Source of the DNA: JBBPZA01 sp963728925
Lineage (GTDB): Bacteria; Actinomycetota; Thermoleophilia; Solirubrobacterales; Solirubrobacteraceae
Reading direction: 5' to 3'
Length of the DNA stretch: 64,000 nucleotides
NCBI GenBank assembly: GCA_963728925.1
Contig: CAVSMB010000031.1
Location: forward strand, 62,001 to 126,000
The notes under the pieces: generated by a model
The model's input: only the letters and a program-made list of their open reading frames with translations
What the model was told of the DNA's origin: nothing
Databases searched by the model: none
Shown: in pieces, positions 1-8,974 of the stretch
How positions within the stretch are numbered: position 1 is the stretch's first letter
Layout: every line of letters begins with the position of its first letter
Translations under genes and position numbers: made by a program

Positions 1-1109
1 TCGCGCGCATCCCCCGGCACGTAGTCGAGGTCCAAGCCCTCCTCGGGCTCCTCGTAGCCGAGCGTCGGCGGCGCGACGCGCTCGGACAGGGCGAGCACGG
101 TGGCGATCGCCTCGACCGCACCGGCGGCGCCCAGCAGGTGACCGATGGCCGACTTGGTCGAGGACACGGGCACGCGCATCGCGTCGTCGCCGAGGGCCGC
201 CTTGATCGCGACGGTCTCGGCTCGGTCGTTGAGCGGGGTGGATGTCCCGTGCGCGTTGACGTAGGCGAGGTCGCCGGGGCCGACCCCGGCGTCGGCCATC
301 GCGATCTCGATGGCCCGGCGCTGGCCGCGGCCGTCGGGCTCGGGGGCGGTGATGTGATGGGCGTCGGCGGTCGCGCCGTAGCCGAGCACCTCGCCGAGCA
401 CGGCCGCCCCGCGTTCGCGAGCCGCCTCGGCCTCCTCGAGCACGAGCACGCCCGCGCCCTCGCCCATGACGAACCCGTCGCGGCGGGCGTCGAAGGGCCG
501 CGAGATGCCGGTCGGCGACGTGGCCGCCATCGCGGCGAAGGCGGCGATGGCGAGCGGAGTCAAGGTCGCCTCGGCGCCGCCGGTGACCATCGCGTCGGCG
601 TCGCCCGCCTCGATGGCGCGCACGGCCGAGCCGATCGCCTGGGAGCCCGCCGCGCAGGCGGAGACGACACCGTACATCGGCCCGCGAAGGCCGTGGCGCA
701 TGGCCAGGGCGGCGCTGCCGGCGTTGGCCATCATCAGCGGCACGGAGAGCGGCGAGACCTGGCTGGGACCCCGGTCCTGGAGCACCAGGTGCTGCTGCTC
801 GAGCGAGCCCAGCCCGCCGATGCCGGTGCCGATGATGCAGCCCACGCGCTCATCCTCGTAGGGCAGTCCGTCGCCCCACCCGGCGTCCTCGAGGGCCTCC
901 TCGCACGCCCCCACGGCGAGCTGCGCGAAGCGGTCCATGCGGCGCGCCTCCTTACGCGACAGGACGTCCTCGGCCGAGAACGCGTCACAGCGCCCCTCGC
1001 CGTCCTCGAGGCCGGACTCCCCGGCGGCCCAGCGCTCGTGCAGGGTCCGGGCGCCCACCCCGAGCGGGGTGACGGCGCCCATCCCGGTTATCACTGCACG
1101 GCGGCTCAT
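1..1109 (-). CDS. fabF: beta-ketoacyl-ACP synthase II (KASII), 3' end outside window
   Basis: Condensing enzyme that elongates acyl-ACP with malonyl-ACP in type II fatty acid synthesis (cytoplasm). The first 369 codons are visible. The nucleophile Cys is in SACAAGSQ, the first catalytic His in NAHGTSTP, and the GHLLGAAGAVE segment carrying the active-site Lys/His region lies near the visible end. The C-terminal ~40 residues lie beyond base 1. The ATG overlaps the acpP stop as ATGA, so it is the last visible gene of fabD-fabH-fabG-acpP-fabF and is probably translationally coupled to acpP. Nothing looks damaged in the visible part. Confidence 0.96.
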   Translation of the reverse strand, partial: MSRRAVITGMGAVTPLGVGARTLHERWAAGESGLEDGEGRCDAFSAEDVLSRKEARRMDRFAQLAVGACEEALEDAGWGDGLPYEDERVGCIIGTGIGGLGSLEQQHLVLQDRGPSQVSPLSVPLMMANAGSAALAMRHGLRGPMYGVVSACAAGSQAIGSAVRAIEAGDADAMVTGGAEATLTPLAIAAFAAMAATSPTGISRPFDARRDGFVMGEGAGVLVLEEAEAARERGAAVLGEVLGYGATADAHHITAPEPDGRGQRRAIEIAMADAGVGPGDLAYVNAHGTSTPLNDRAETVAIKAALGDDAMRVPVSSTKSAIGHLLGAAGAVEAIATVLALSERVAPPTLGYEEPEEGLDLDYVPGDAR

Positions 1110-1351
1110 GCCGCGCGTGAGGCCACCAGGTCGATCGCGTCGCCGACGGTGCGGAGGTCCTTCATGTCGGCCGGCTCGAGGCGCACGCCGAACTCGTCCT
1201 CGACGATCTGGCCGAGCTCGACGAGGTCGAGGGAGTCGATGTCGAGTGACTCGAAGGTCGCGTCGCGCGTGACCTCGGACTTGTCGGGGCCGAAGGTGGC
1301 GATCGCATCGACGATGCGCTCCTCGACCTGCTGGGTGGTGGTGGTGCTCAT
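1106..1351 (-). CDS. acpP: acyl carrier protein
   Basis: 81-residue acyl carrier protein, the carrier of growing acyl chains for the neighbouring Fab enzymes. The phosphopantetheine attachment Ser sits in the canonical DSLDLVEL motif at about residue 40, and the length is normal for the family. A strong Shine-Dalgarno (TAAAGGAG) lies about 10 nt before the ATG and overlaps the fabG stop codon, which fits the need for abundant ACP. Its stop overlaps the fabF start (ATGA). Confidence 0.97.
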   Translation of the reverse strand: MSTTTTQQVEERIVDAIATFGPDKSEVTRDATFESLDIDSLDLVELGQIVEDEFGVRLEPADMKDLRTVGDAIDLVASRAA

Positions 1352-1367
1352 GGTGTGTGGTTCTCCT

Positions 1368-2117
1368 TTAGGCGGTCAAGCCGCCATCGACGGTCAGGGT
1401 GGATCCGGTGACGTACGCAGCCCCGTCGGAGGCGAGGAAGCGCACGCAGGCGGCGACCTCCTCCGGGGTCCCCGCGCGGCGCGCGGGAACGGCGGCGAGC
1501 AGCTCGCGCCCGACGCCGGCGGTCATGTCGGTCTCGACGAAGCCGGGCGAGACGGCGTTGACCGTCACCCCGCGGCGGGCGACCTCGGCCGCCACCGTCT
1601 TGGTGAAGCCGATGAGGCCGGCCTTGGACGCCGCGTAGTTCGCCTGCCCGGGGTTCGCCCGGGTGCCGACGATCGAGGCGATGTTCACGACGCGCCCGAA
1701 GCGCGCGCGCAGCATCGGGCCCAGCGCGCGCCGCGTGGTGCGGAAGGCGCCGGAGAGGTTGGTGTCGAGGACCGAGTCCCAGTCCTCGTCGCGCAGCTGG
1801 GGCGAGAGCCCGTCGGCTCGCGTGCCGGCGTTGTTCACGAGCACGAGCACCGGACCGAAGCGCTGCTCGACGGCGGCGAAGAGCGCGTCGACCCCGTCGG
1901 GGTCGGCGATGTCGCCCTGCAGCGCCGCGGCGCGCCCACCGGCGGCCTCGATCGCCTCGACCACGCGGGCGGCGGACTGGTCGTCGGCGCGGTAGTTCAC
2001 CGCGACGGGCCAGCCCTCGGCGGCGAGCGCCGTGGCGATCGCCGCGCCGATGCCGCGCGACGCGCCGGTCACGAGCGCGCAGCCCTCCGGGCGGCCGTTG
2101 CCGGCGGCCGCGCTCAT
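1368..2117 (-). CDS. fabG: 3-oxoacyl-ACP reductase
   Basis: NADPH-dependent short-chain dehydrogenase that reduces 3-oxoacyl-ACP after the FabH/FabF condensations. Rossmann motif TGASRGIG near the N-terminus, NNAG motif, catalytic Ser in NIASIVG and YxxxK as YAASK; 249 residues, normal for FabG. I chose the ATG at 2117 because it overlaps the fabH stop (ATGA); an upstream in-frame start would add 10 residues lying inside fabH. The C-terminus ends in the usual TGSTLTVDGG pattern. Confidence 0.95.
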   Translation of the reverse strand: MSAAAGNGRPEGCALVTGASRGIGAAIATALAAEGWPVAVNYRADDQSAARVVEAIEAAGGRAAALQGDIADPDGVDALFAAVEQRFGPVLVLVNNAGTRADGLSPQLRDEDWDSVLDTNLSGAFRTTRRALGPMLRARFGRVVNIASIVGTRANPGQANYAASKAGLIGFTKTVAAEVARRGVTVNAVSPGFVETDMTAGVGRELLAAVPARRAGTPEEVAACVRFLASDGAAYVTGSTLTVDGGLTA

Positions 2118-3097
2118 CGCCCCCACTCCACCACGGTGCCGCCCCACGTCATCCCCGCCCCGAAGGCGCCGAGGAACACCATCGCGCCGGGCCGCAGGCG
2201 GTCGCGCGCGTCGGCCAGCGCGATCGGAATAGAGCCCGCCGAGGTGTTGCCGTAGCGCCCGATGCAGTCCACGACGCGCTCGGAGTCGAGCTCGAGGCGC
2301 TGGCCGACGGCACGCAGGATGCGCGCGTTCGCCTGGTGATAGACGAACAGGTCGACGTCAGCCGGCGTGACCCCGGCCGCCGCGCACGTCTCGCGCGTGA
2401 TCTCGGCGAGCCGCGCGACCGCGAGGCGGTAGGTCTCCTGCCCCTCCATGCGCATGGCGCCGCCGCGAGGCGCGACGACCAGGTCGCAGGCCGAGGCGTC
2501 GGCGCGCATCAGGAAGGGCCCGACGCGGCCCGGCGCGTCGACGGCGCTGAGCACCACCGCGCCGGCGCCGTCGCCGAAGAGCGGCGCGATCCGGCGATCG
2601 TCGGGGTCGACGATGCGGCTGAAGAGGTCGGCTCCCACGACGAGCGCCGTGCGCGCGCGCCCGGCCTCCAGCCACGCGGCGGCCATGCCGAAGGCGCCGA
2701 GGAAGCCTGTGCACGCCGCGCCGACGTCGAGCGCGGCCGCGTGCGGTGAGCCGAGCGCGCCCGCCACCAGCGGGGCGGCGTTGGGCATGACCTCGTCGGC
2801 GGTGACCGTCGCGACGAGGACGAGGTCGAGCTCCTCCCCGATGACGCCCGCGTCGGCTAGCGCTTCGCGCGACGCGGCGGTCGCGAGGTCGGCGAGCCGC
2901 TCGCCCTCGCCGGCGCGCCGGCGCTCGTGCACCCCGGTGCGAGTGGTGATCCACGCCTCGTCGATCCCGAGCCGCTCGGCGATCTCGGCGTTGGTCACGA
3001 CCTGCTCGGGCACCGCGAGACCGGCGCCGATCGCGGCGGCGCCGGCGAGCGTCCGTGCGGGCGGAGCGGCCCCGGGCGCGGGCACGGAGAGCGTCAC
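2114..3097 (-). CDS. fabH: beta-ketoacyl-ACP synthase III
   Basis: Initiates fatty acid synthesis by condensing an acyl-CoA primer with malonyl-ACP. Catalytic triad visible: Cys in GAACTGFLG, His in YHQANARI, Asn in GRYGNTSAGS. 327 residues from a GTG at 3097 that overlaps the fabD stop as GTGA; no ATG gives a better full-length product. Primer preference (acetyl versus branched acyl-CoA) cannot be told from the sequence alone. Confidence 0.95.
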   Translation of the reverse strand: MTLSVPAPGAAPPARTLAGAAAIGAGLAVPEQVVTNAEIAERLGIDEAWITTRTGVHERRRAGEGERLADLATAASREALADAGVIGEELDLVLVATVTADEVMPNAAPLVAGALGSPHAAALDVGAACTGFLGAFGMAAAWLEAGRARTALVVGADLFSRIVDPDDRRIAPLFGDGAGAVVLSAVDAPGRVGPFLMRADASACDLVVAPRGGAMRMEGQETYRLAVARLAEITRETCAAAGVTPADVDLFVYHQANARILRAVGQRLELDSERVVDCIGRYGNTSAGSIPIALADARDRLRPGAMVFLGAFGAGMTWGGTVVEWGR

Positions 3098-3975
3098 GCG
3101 GGCGCTCCCGCGGCGGTGGCGGCCGGCGAGGCGCTGGTGATCTCGACGTCGCTCAGCGTCCGCTTGACAAGGCCGGCGAGCACACGGCCCGGCCCGGCCT
3201 CGACGAAGCGGCGCACGCCGGCGGCGTGCATGGCGGTCACGGTGTCGCGCCACAGGACCGGGCTGACGAGGCCCTCGGCGAGGCGGTCGCGGACGTCGTC
3301 GAACGGGCGCGCGGTGAGGCAGCAGTAGACCGGAACGCGCGGGCGCGCGAACTCCACCTCGGCCAGCGCGGCGCGGAAGGCGGGCACGGCGCGCCGCATC
3401 GCGGGCGAGTGGAACGCGCCGGCGACCGGCAGCTCCATCGGCCGCAACCCGGCGTCGCGGGTGCGCTGCGCGGCGGTGGCGAGGGCGATCGAATCGCCCG
3501 AGAGGACGACCTGGCGCGGTGAGTTGTCGTTGGCGAGCGTCAGCCCGAGCTCGCGCGCCAGCGGCGCGACCTGCTCGCGCCCCCCGCCCATCACCGCGAG
3601 CATGCCGCCGCCTCCGGACGCGTCGGCGGCCTCCTGCATGAGCGCGCCGCGCAGGACGACCAGGGCGAGCCCGTCCTCGGCACGCAGGCTGCCCGCGGCG
3701 ACGAGCGCGGCGAGCTCGCCGAGCGAGTGACCGGCGAGGACGTGCGGGCGCTCCCGCTCGGCTCGGCGCCACCCGGCCATGCTGGCGCAGAAGATCGCGG
3801 GCTGGACGTAGCGCGTGCCGTCCTCGAGGCGGGCGAAGGGGTCCTCGCCGCCCAGCTTGCGCTCCGCGAGCGCGAGCAGCTCCGGGCACTCGTGCTCAAC
3901 GTCCTCGCGCATGCCGGGCGCCTGGCTGCCCTGGCCCGGGAACATCACGGCGGTGAGGGGATGCGTTTCGGCCAT
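3094..3975 (-). CDS. fabD: malonyl CoA-ACP transacylase
   Basis: Transfers malonate from CoA to ACP to supply FabH and FabF. The N-terminal FPGQGSQ motif, the GHSLGE nucleophilic-Ser elbow and the second active-site His in GAFHSPAM are all present; 293 residues, about the usual length. First gene of the fab operon; the promoter should lie in the ~50 bp between this ATG and the hairpin at 4027-4042. Downstream fabH overlaps by four bases. Confidence 0.95.
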   Translation of the reverse strand: MAETHPLTAVMFPGQGSQAPGMREDVEHECPELLALAERKLGGEDPFARLEDGTRYVQPAIFCASMAGWRRAERERPHVLAGHSLGELAALVAAGSLRAEDGLALVVLRGALMQEAADASGGGGMLAVMGGGREQVAPLARELGLTLANDNSPRQVVLSGDSIALATAAQRTRDAGLRPMELPVAGAFHSPAMRRAVPAFRAALAEVEFARPRVPVYCCLTARPFDDVRDRLAEGLVSPVLWRDTVTAMHAAGVRRFVEAGPGRVLAGLVKRTLSDVEITSASPAATAAGAPA

Positions 3976-4026
3976 CGCCCGACCTTCACCGTCGCACGCC
4001 CGACGTTTCCCGTCCGGAACCGATCT

Positions 4027-4042
4027 CCCCCCGGTCGGGGGG
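4027..4042. terminator. GC hairpin between the MFS gene and fabD
   Basis: Six C, GGTC, six G form a perfect 6-bp hairpin with a 4-nt loop, about 50 bp past the MFS stop codon and just upstream of fabD. There is no T-run, as is common for terminators in high-GC actinobacteria. It probably separates the MFS transcript from the fab operon. Confidence 0.5.
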
Positions 4043-4092
4043 TCAGGGCCGATGGAACGGGGGGTGCACGGGGGTCCGCCCCCGACGCGGCG

Positions 4093-5319
4093 TCAGGCCC
4101 GGATCATCGAGCGGGGGCCGGTGGCCCGCCGCAGCGCCAGGCCGGCGAGCACGAGCACGGCCAGCACCCCGGCCCCGGCGATCGCGTACGCGGTGCGCGC
4201 TCCGAAGGCCGAGGCGATCACCCCGCCGACGATGAAGCCGAGGCCGGGCATGGCCGCGCCGAGCGACTCGAGCAGCCCGACCACGCGCGCCTGCATGTCC
4301 TGCTCGACACGTTGCTGCACAGCGGTCACCACGGCGACCCACTGGATCCCGTTGCCGACCCCGCCCGCCACCGAGATGAGGCAGGCGACGAGCAGCCCGC
4401 TCGCCGTGGCGAGCCCGAGGTAGGCGACGCCGACCAGCGCCGTCGAGCCCGCGAGGAGCCCGATCATGGAGCCGCGCCGGGTGGCGGCGAACACGAGGCT
4501 CCCGAGCACGACGCCGCCTCCCCAGGCGGCGAGCAGCAGCCCGAAGCCGCGGTCGCCGGTGCCCAGCGAGTCCTTGGCGTACACGACCTCGATCGGAACC
4601 ACCGTGGTGAAGAACACGAAGGCGGCGGCTTGGGCGCCGAGCAGCAGCCGGAGGGCCGGCCGGCCACGGACGTAGGCGACGCCGTCGCGCACGCGCTGCA
4701 CCCAGTGCTCGGGCTCGGGGTGGGCGTCGGGCAGCCCGCGCGCGGTGGCGAGCAGCGCGGCGATGGCGAGGAAGGAAAGGGCGTCGAGGACGAGCGCGGT
4801 GGAGACGCCGAACGCGGCCACCACGACGCCGCCCAGCGCGGGACCGCCCGCCGTGCCGGCCGCGAAGGCGACGTTGACGATCGCGTTGCCCTCGCGCAGC
4901 AGGTTCGGGGCCTCGAGCGTGGCGGCGACCGCCGCGCGGCTCAGCGCGCGGCCGGTCAGCGCGAGGCAGCCGTCGACCAGCGCGAGCACGAGCACGGCGG
5001 GGAGGAGAAAGGCGTCGTCGGCGAACAGCGCGAGCGTCGCGAAGGCCGCCGCCTCGGCCATGTAGACGGCCGGGAGCGAGCGCCGCACGGCCAGTTGGTC
5101 CAGGCGCGCGGTTAGCGCGGGCGCGGCGAAGGCCGGCACCAGCTTGGACGCGACGAACAGCGCGGTGAGGGCCAGCGGGTCGCCCGTGCGGTCGTAGACG
5201 AGCACGGCAAGGGCGACGGCGCCGACCCAGTCGCCGAGCTCGTTGACGGCGTAGGAGGCCGCCAGACGGCGGAACGGCTTGATCCGCAGGGGGGCCAGGC
5301 GTGTTCGTGGGGCGCTCAA
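4093..5319 (-). CDS. MFS transporter (drug-exporter type)
   Basis: Major facilitator protein of about 408 residues with ~12 hydrophobic segments, a DRTGDPLALT loop after TM1-2 and family-typical NELGDW at the N-terminus; most like multidrug/metabolite exporters. Substrate unknown. There is no ATG or GTG in the right place: I chose TTG at 5319, close to where family homology starts, while a TTG at 5361 would add 14 low-complexity residues that coincide with a repeated DNA motif. The repeats at 5323-5366 sit directly upstream and may be regulatory. Transcribed away from the HD-GYP gene. Confidence 0.8.
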   Translation of the reverse strand: MSAPRTRLAPLRIKPFRRLAASYAVNELGDWVGAVALAVLVYDRTGDPLALTALFVASKLVPAFAAPALTARLDQLAVRRSLPAVYMAEAAAFATLALFADDAFLLPAVLVLALVDGCLALTGRALSRAAVAATLEAPNLLREGNAIVNVAFAAGTAGGPALGGVVVAAFGVSTALVLDALSFLAIAALLATARGLPDAHPEPEHWVQRVRDGVAYVRGRPALRLLLGAQAAAFVFFTTVVPIEVVYAKDSLGTGDRGFGLLLAAWGGGVVLGSLVFAATRRGSMIGLLAGSTALVGVAYLGLATASGLLVACLISVAGGVGNGIQWVAVVTAVQQRVEQDMQARVVGLLESLGAAMPGLGFIVGGVIASAFGARTAYAIAGAGVLAVLVLAGLALRRATGPRSMIRA

Positions 5320-5322
5320 GTT

Positions 5323-5366
5323 CCTACCCAAACCTGCCGATCCTGCCCTGTCCCTACCCAATCCTG
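5323..5366. repeat. pair of 14-bp direct repeats upstream of the MFS gene
   Basis: CCTACCCAAACCTG (5323-5336) and CCTACCCAATCCTG (5353-5366) differ at one base and are exactly 30 bp apart, about three helical turns. They lie in the 5' region of the MFS gene and the divergent HD-GYP gene. Same-face spacing suggests a protein-binding site, but no known consensus is recognised. Confidence 0.45.
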
Positions 5367-5601
5367 AACGTTAGGGGAGCTCCAATGTCCTGGCGCCACT
5401 AGTCCGAACCAGGGGCACGGCATCCGGCGGAGCGGCACGTCGGAGACGTGCGTCTCGCCGGGCCGGCCCCGGCTGGGACCGATGACGACCACTGCAGGAC
5501 CTCCGCGCGGGCGGCGTCCGCCGCGCGCTGGTACGTGCGCGTGTTGAGGCGAGGACACCGCGGGTTAAGCAATCCGCCTGTCCCGTCCGATACGACATTT
5601 G

Positions 5602-6975
5602 ATGAGCCGGCACCGGCGGCTGTTCGACGCCAGCCAGATCGCGATCCTGATCGCGGCTGCCGTTGTCGCCTCGCTGACGTCGACGACCGCCTACTGGCAG
5701 CCCTGGGAGCTCGTCGGCCTGCTCGCGGTCCTCGCCGTCGCCAGCGACTTCGTCACGATTCCGGCCCGCCACCTGCGGATCTCCGGCGGCCACGTGGTCT
5801 TCGTCCTCGCCATGGCGCTCTGCGGGCCCGCGCCCGCTGCTGCGATAGCCGTGCTCTCGGTGGCCATCGCCGCGACTCGGGACCGACCTCAGCGGTCGCT
5901 GTTCCTCAACAACCTGGCGACCCACGCGACCTTCCCGCTCGTCGGTGGGCTGCTGATCCAGAACGTGGCGACGAGCGCGAACCTCTCGACCACGGAGCCC
6001 GCGTTCCTGCTGCTCGTCTTCGCCGTCTTCCTGCTCACCAACGTCCTCAACTTCACGATGAGCGTCGGGGCGCTGTGCATCCTCGAGCGTCGCTCGCTGA
6101 AGCGGTCGTTCGAGACGATGTTCATCCCCGTGCTGCCCTCCGAGCTCGCCACCGGCCTGCTCGCCGTCGGGATCATCTGGGTGCACGAGCAGGTCGGGCT
6201 GGCCGCGCTCGCGCTGCTGGCCGGCGTGCTCTTCACCTTCCAGTACCTGCTGCGCGAGCTGCTGCTCTCCCAGCAGCGCGCCGAGGCCTTGGACATGCGC
6301 AACAACGAGCTGGCAAGCCTGCAGCTCGGGGTCGTCAGCGCGCTGCTGCACACGCTCGACCTTCGCGACCGGATGACCGCCCGCCACTCGGCCGCGGTGG
6401 CGCGCTACGCGCGCGAGATCGCCGCCGAGCTCGGTCTGCCCGACCGACAGCAGGAGCTGGTGCACACGGCCGGGCTGCTCCACGACATCGGGAAGTTCGC
6501 CTTCCCCGATCACATCCTCAAGGCGGCGACGAAGCTGTCGGAGTCCGACTGGCAGATCATCCGCACGCATCCCTATCAGGGCGCGCGGATCGCGTCGCAG
6601 ATCAAGGGCTACGGGCCGGTGTCGGAGATCGTGCTCGCCCACCACGAGCGCGTCGACGGGACCGGCTATCCGCGGCGGCTGAGCGGCCACGAGATCCCGC
6701 TGCTGTCGCGCATCATCTCGGTGGCCGACACCTACGACGTGATGACCGCGCGCGACTCCTACCGCACGCCGGTCTCCTCGATGGAGGCGATCCAGGAGCT
6801 GCGGCGGGTGTCAGGCAGCCAGCTCGACGGCGCGATCGTCGAGGCCTTCATCACCGTGCTCGCCGGCCGCGACGTCCGCTTCCGGCACGGCGAGGACGCC
6901 GACTTCGACGCCGAGCTCGCGCTCGAGGCGCGCGTCCACGAGCTCGCCAAGGCCACGGGCACGGCGGTCCGGTGA
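5602..6975 (+). CDS. membrane HD-GYP domain phosphohydrolase
   Basis: 457-residue protein with an N-terminal hydrophobic region of about six to seven membrane segments (residues ~10-220), then an HD-GYP domain. Metal/catalytic motifs: HDIGK at about residue 294 and HHERVDGTGYP at about residue 347. HD-GYP enzymes hydrolyse cyclic di-GMP, so a membrane-sensed c-di-GMP phosphodiesterase is likely; the ligand of the membrane part is unknown. The N-terminal region is not a named sensor domain I can identify. The ATG at 5602 has no Shine-Dalgarno. The stop is followed almost immediately by the small HTH gene. Confidence 0.88.
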   Translation: MSRHRRLFDASQIAILIAAAVVASLTSTTAYWQPWELVGLLAVLAVASDFVTIPARHLRISGGHVVFVLAMALCGPAPAAAIAVLSVAIAATRDRPQRSLFLNNLATHATFPLVGGLLIQNVATSANLSTTEPAFLLLVFAVFLLTNVLNFTMSVGALCILERRSLKRSFETMFIPVLPSELATGLLAVGIIWVHEQVGLAALALLAGVLFTFQYLLRELLLSQQRAEALDMRNNELASLQLGVVSALLHTLDLRDRMTARHSAAVARYAREIAAELGLPDRQQELVHTAGLLHDIGKFAFPDHILKAATKLSESDWQIIRTHPYQGARIASQIKGYGPVSEIVLAHHERVDGTGYPRRLSGHEIPLLSRIISVADTYDVMTARDSYRTPVSSMEAIQELRRVSGSQLDGAIVEAFITVLAGRDVRFRHGEDADFDAELALEARVHELAKATGTAVR

Positions 6976-6977
6976 CC

Positions 6978-7190
6978 ATGCGACGCGCGGACGCCGCCGA
7001 CGGCCGGCTCGGCCTCACCGTCTCCGAAGTGGCCGCCGAGCTCGGCGTCAGCGACAACACCGTGCGGCGCTGGGCCGACGCAGGTCACCTGCGCGTCTCG
7101 CGCACGCCCGGCGGCCAGCGCCGTTTCCCGCGCGCGGCCCTCGACGCGTTCATCCGCCAGGCGGAGACCGCGCCGAGGGAGGGCGTGTAG
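6978..7190 (+). CDS. small MerR/excisionase-like DNA-binding protein
   Basis: 70-residue protein with a winged-helix HTH of the helix_turn_helix_17/BldC type: LTVSEVAAELGVSDNTVRRW, then the wing SRTPGGQRRF. Such proteins bind DNA cooperatively at promoters. An alternative GTG at 6972 would overlap the HD-GYP stop as GTGA and add two residues; either start fits. Translation coupling with the HD-GYP gene suggests a linked role, perhaps in c-di-GMP-dependent gene control, but this is inference. Confidence 0.8.
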   Translation: MRRADAADGRLGLTVSEVAAELGVSDNTVRRWADAGHLRVSRTPGGQRRFPRAALDAFIRQAETAPREGV

Positions 7191-7205
7191 ACGGCCCCGG
7201 ACTCA

Positions 7206-7828
7206 GCCGCCGTCGCGGATGTGGACGATCTGCCCGTCGGTCGGCGAGCCGCCGTCGTTGGCGACGCCGGCAACGAGCTCGTTGTCGACGGTCGCGGCAA
7301 CGCCTACGTCAATGGCGCCGGCTTCGACCTGATGACCGGCGAAAAGTTCGCGCCGGGCGGCGTGACGCTCGTGACCCCCGACGGCTCGGCGCGCCTGGTG
7401 GCCGGCGGCATCGCCTTTCCCAACGGCATGCTCGTCACGCCAGACAACGCGACGCTGATCGTGGCCGACTCCTACGCCAAGTGCCTCACCGCGTTCGACA
7501 TCGATGACGACGGCGGCCTGTCAATCGCCGCGCATGGGCCGACCTCGGGGACGGCGTCCCCGACGGCATCTGCCTGGACGCGGAGGGCGCGGTCTGGTAC
7601 GCGGACGTCCCCAACCGGCGCTGCGTGCGCGTCCGCGAGGGCGGCGAGGCGCTACAGACGATCGAGCTCGACCGTGGCGGCTTCGCGTGCGCACTCGGGG
7701 GCGCGGATCGCACGACGCTCTTCATCACGGCGAATGAGTGGAAGGGCCCCGCGCGCATGTTCGACGCGCCACCCACCGGCCTCCTGCTGATGGTGCCGGC
7801 GCCGGCGCCCGGCGTCGGATACCCGTAG
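7206..7828 (+). pseudogene. SMP-30/gluconolactonase remnant, 5'-truncated and frameshifted
   Basis: Reads as the C-terminal two thirds of a SMP-30/gluconolaconase/LRE-family beta-propeller. NELVVDGRGNAYVNGAGFD, then PNGMLVTPDNATLIVADS in one frame; after about base 7522 homology moves to another frame (PDGICLDAEGAVWYAD, then FACALGG). The shift is explained by loss of one C in CTGTC(C)AAT. The first ~90 residues of the family are missing and no start codon precedes the fragment. Lies tail-to-tail with another dead gene (7852-8962). Confidence 0.85.
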
Positions 7829-7851
7829 GCGCGGCGCGTCCGGGTGGGGGC

Positions 7852-8962
7852 GCGAGCGCGATGCCCAGCACGCCGCCCAGCTCGCGCACGGTGCTGTTCG
7901 TGCCCGCGGCCTTGCCGATCGCCTCGGCAGGGCACCGACCCGACCACTGAGTTCTCGCGGCGGGGAAGGACATCGAGATCCCCACTCCCGCCACCATCAG
8001 CGGCGCGATCATCTGCGCGTAGTCCATGCCCGCGTGGGCGATCAGAGCGATCCACGCCAAGCCCGCCGCTTGCAGCAGTGGTCCCGCGACCAGGAAGGGG
8101 CGCTCGCCGAAGCGGTCGACCAGCTTCCCCGCCACCGGGGCCACGAAGAACAGGGTCGCCGTCCAGGGTAGGAGCCGCAGGCCGGCGTCGAGGGGGCCGT
8201 AGCCGAGCCCCGCCTGCAGGAACTGGGACATGAAGAACACGGCGCAGAACAGCGACCCGACCGCGCAGAAGATCGCCGCCTTGCCGGCCGAGAAGGCGCG
8301 TGAGCGGAAGAAGCGCATGGACAGCATCGGCGCCCGCGCGCGCAGCTCGAAGCCGACGAAGGCGGCGACCAGGCCCAGGCCCCCGACAAACGCGCCGAGC
8401 ACCTCAGCGCTGGCCCACCCCGCCGTGTTCCCGCGCACCAGCGCCCACACCACGCCGAGCACTCGGCCGCTCACCAACGCCAGGCCGGGGAGGTCCACTC
8501 GCGAGTTCGGGCCGCGGCTCTCCGGGATCTGGGCCAGAACCAGCGGGGTCAGTACGAGCCGATCGGCACGTTGAGCCAGAAGATCCACTGCCAAGCGATC
8601 CCCTGGGTCACAGCGCCTCCGACCAGCGGGCCGCCGGCCACGGCCAGGCCGTTCACGGCGAAGAACATGCCCAGCGCGGAGCCGCGGCGCTCCGGCGGGA
8701 ACGCCGCGCCCACGAGCGCCAGCGCCAGCGTGGTCACCATTGCCGCCCCCGCGCCCTGGACCGCGCGGGCCGCGATCAGTGCCCCCACCGAGGGCGCCTC
8801 TCCGCACGCGGCCGAGGCCAACACGAACAGGCCGATCCCGGCCGCGAACAGCCGGCGGCGGCCGAAGCGGTCGCCGAGGGCGGCCGCCGTCATCAGCAGC
8901 ACCGGGCTAGCGTTCGCGGCCCCGGTCAGAGCGGTGCTGGCCCAGGGGGTGGCGCGCGAACG
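7852..8962 (-). pseudogene. DHA2-family MFS transporter remnant
   Basis: Fragments of a 14-TM DHA2/EmrB-type exporter. It starts inside the family at TM2-3 (ALGDRFGRRRLF), runs to FWLNVPIG, then needs a one-base correction at about 8557 (GGC(C)TCG) to continue as LVLTPLVLAQIPESRG and GYGPLDAGLRLLPWT. Near 7930-7915 a missing C and an extra T compensate each other around the conserved PAEAIGKAAGTNS. It ends at ELGGVLGIA, losing the last membrane segments. N- and C-termini are absent, so it is not functional. Confidence 0.87.
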
Positions 8963-8974
8963 AGACCTTGGCGA

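Noticed and set aside
138..2255. 705-residue plus-strand frame opposite the fab operon
   Set aside because: It is an antisense frame opened by GC-rich codon bias. The minus strand has five canonical Fab genes with active-site motifs across the same bases.
5316..5558. 80-residue minus-strand frame in the MFS/HD-GYP intergenic region
   Set aside because: No SD, no family, composition typical of chance frames, and it covers the direct repeats.
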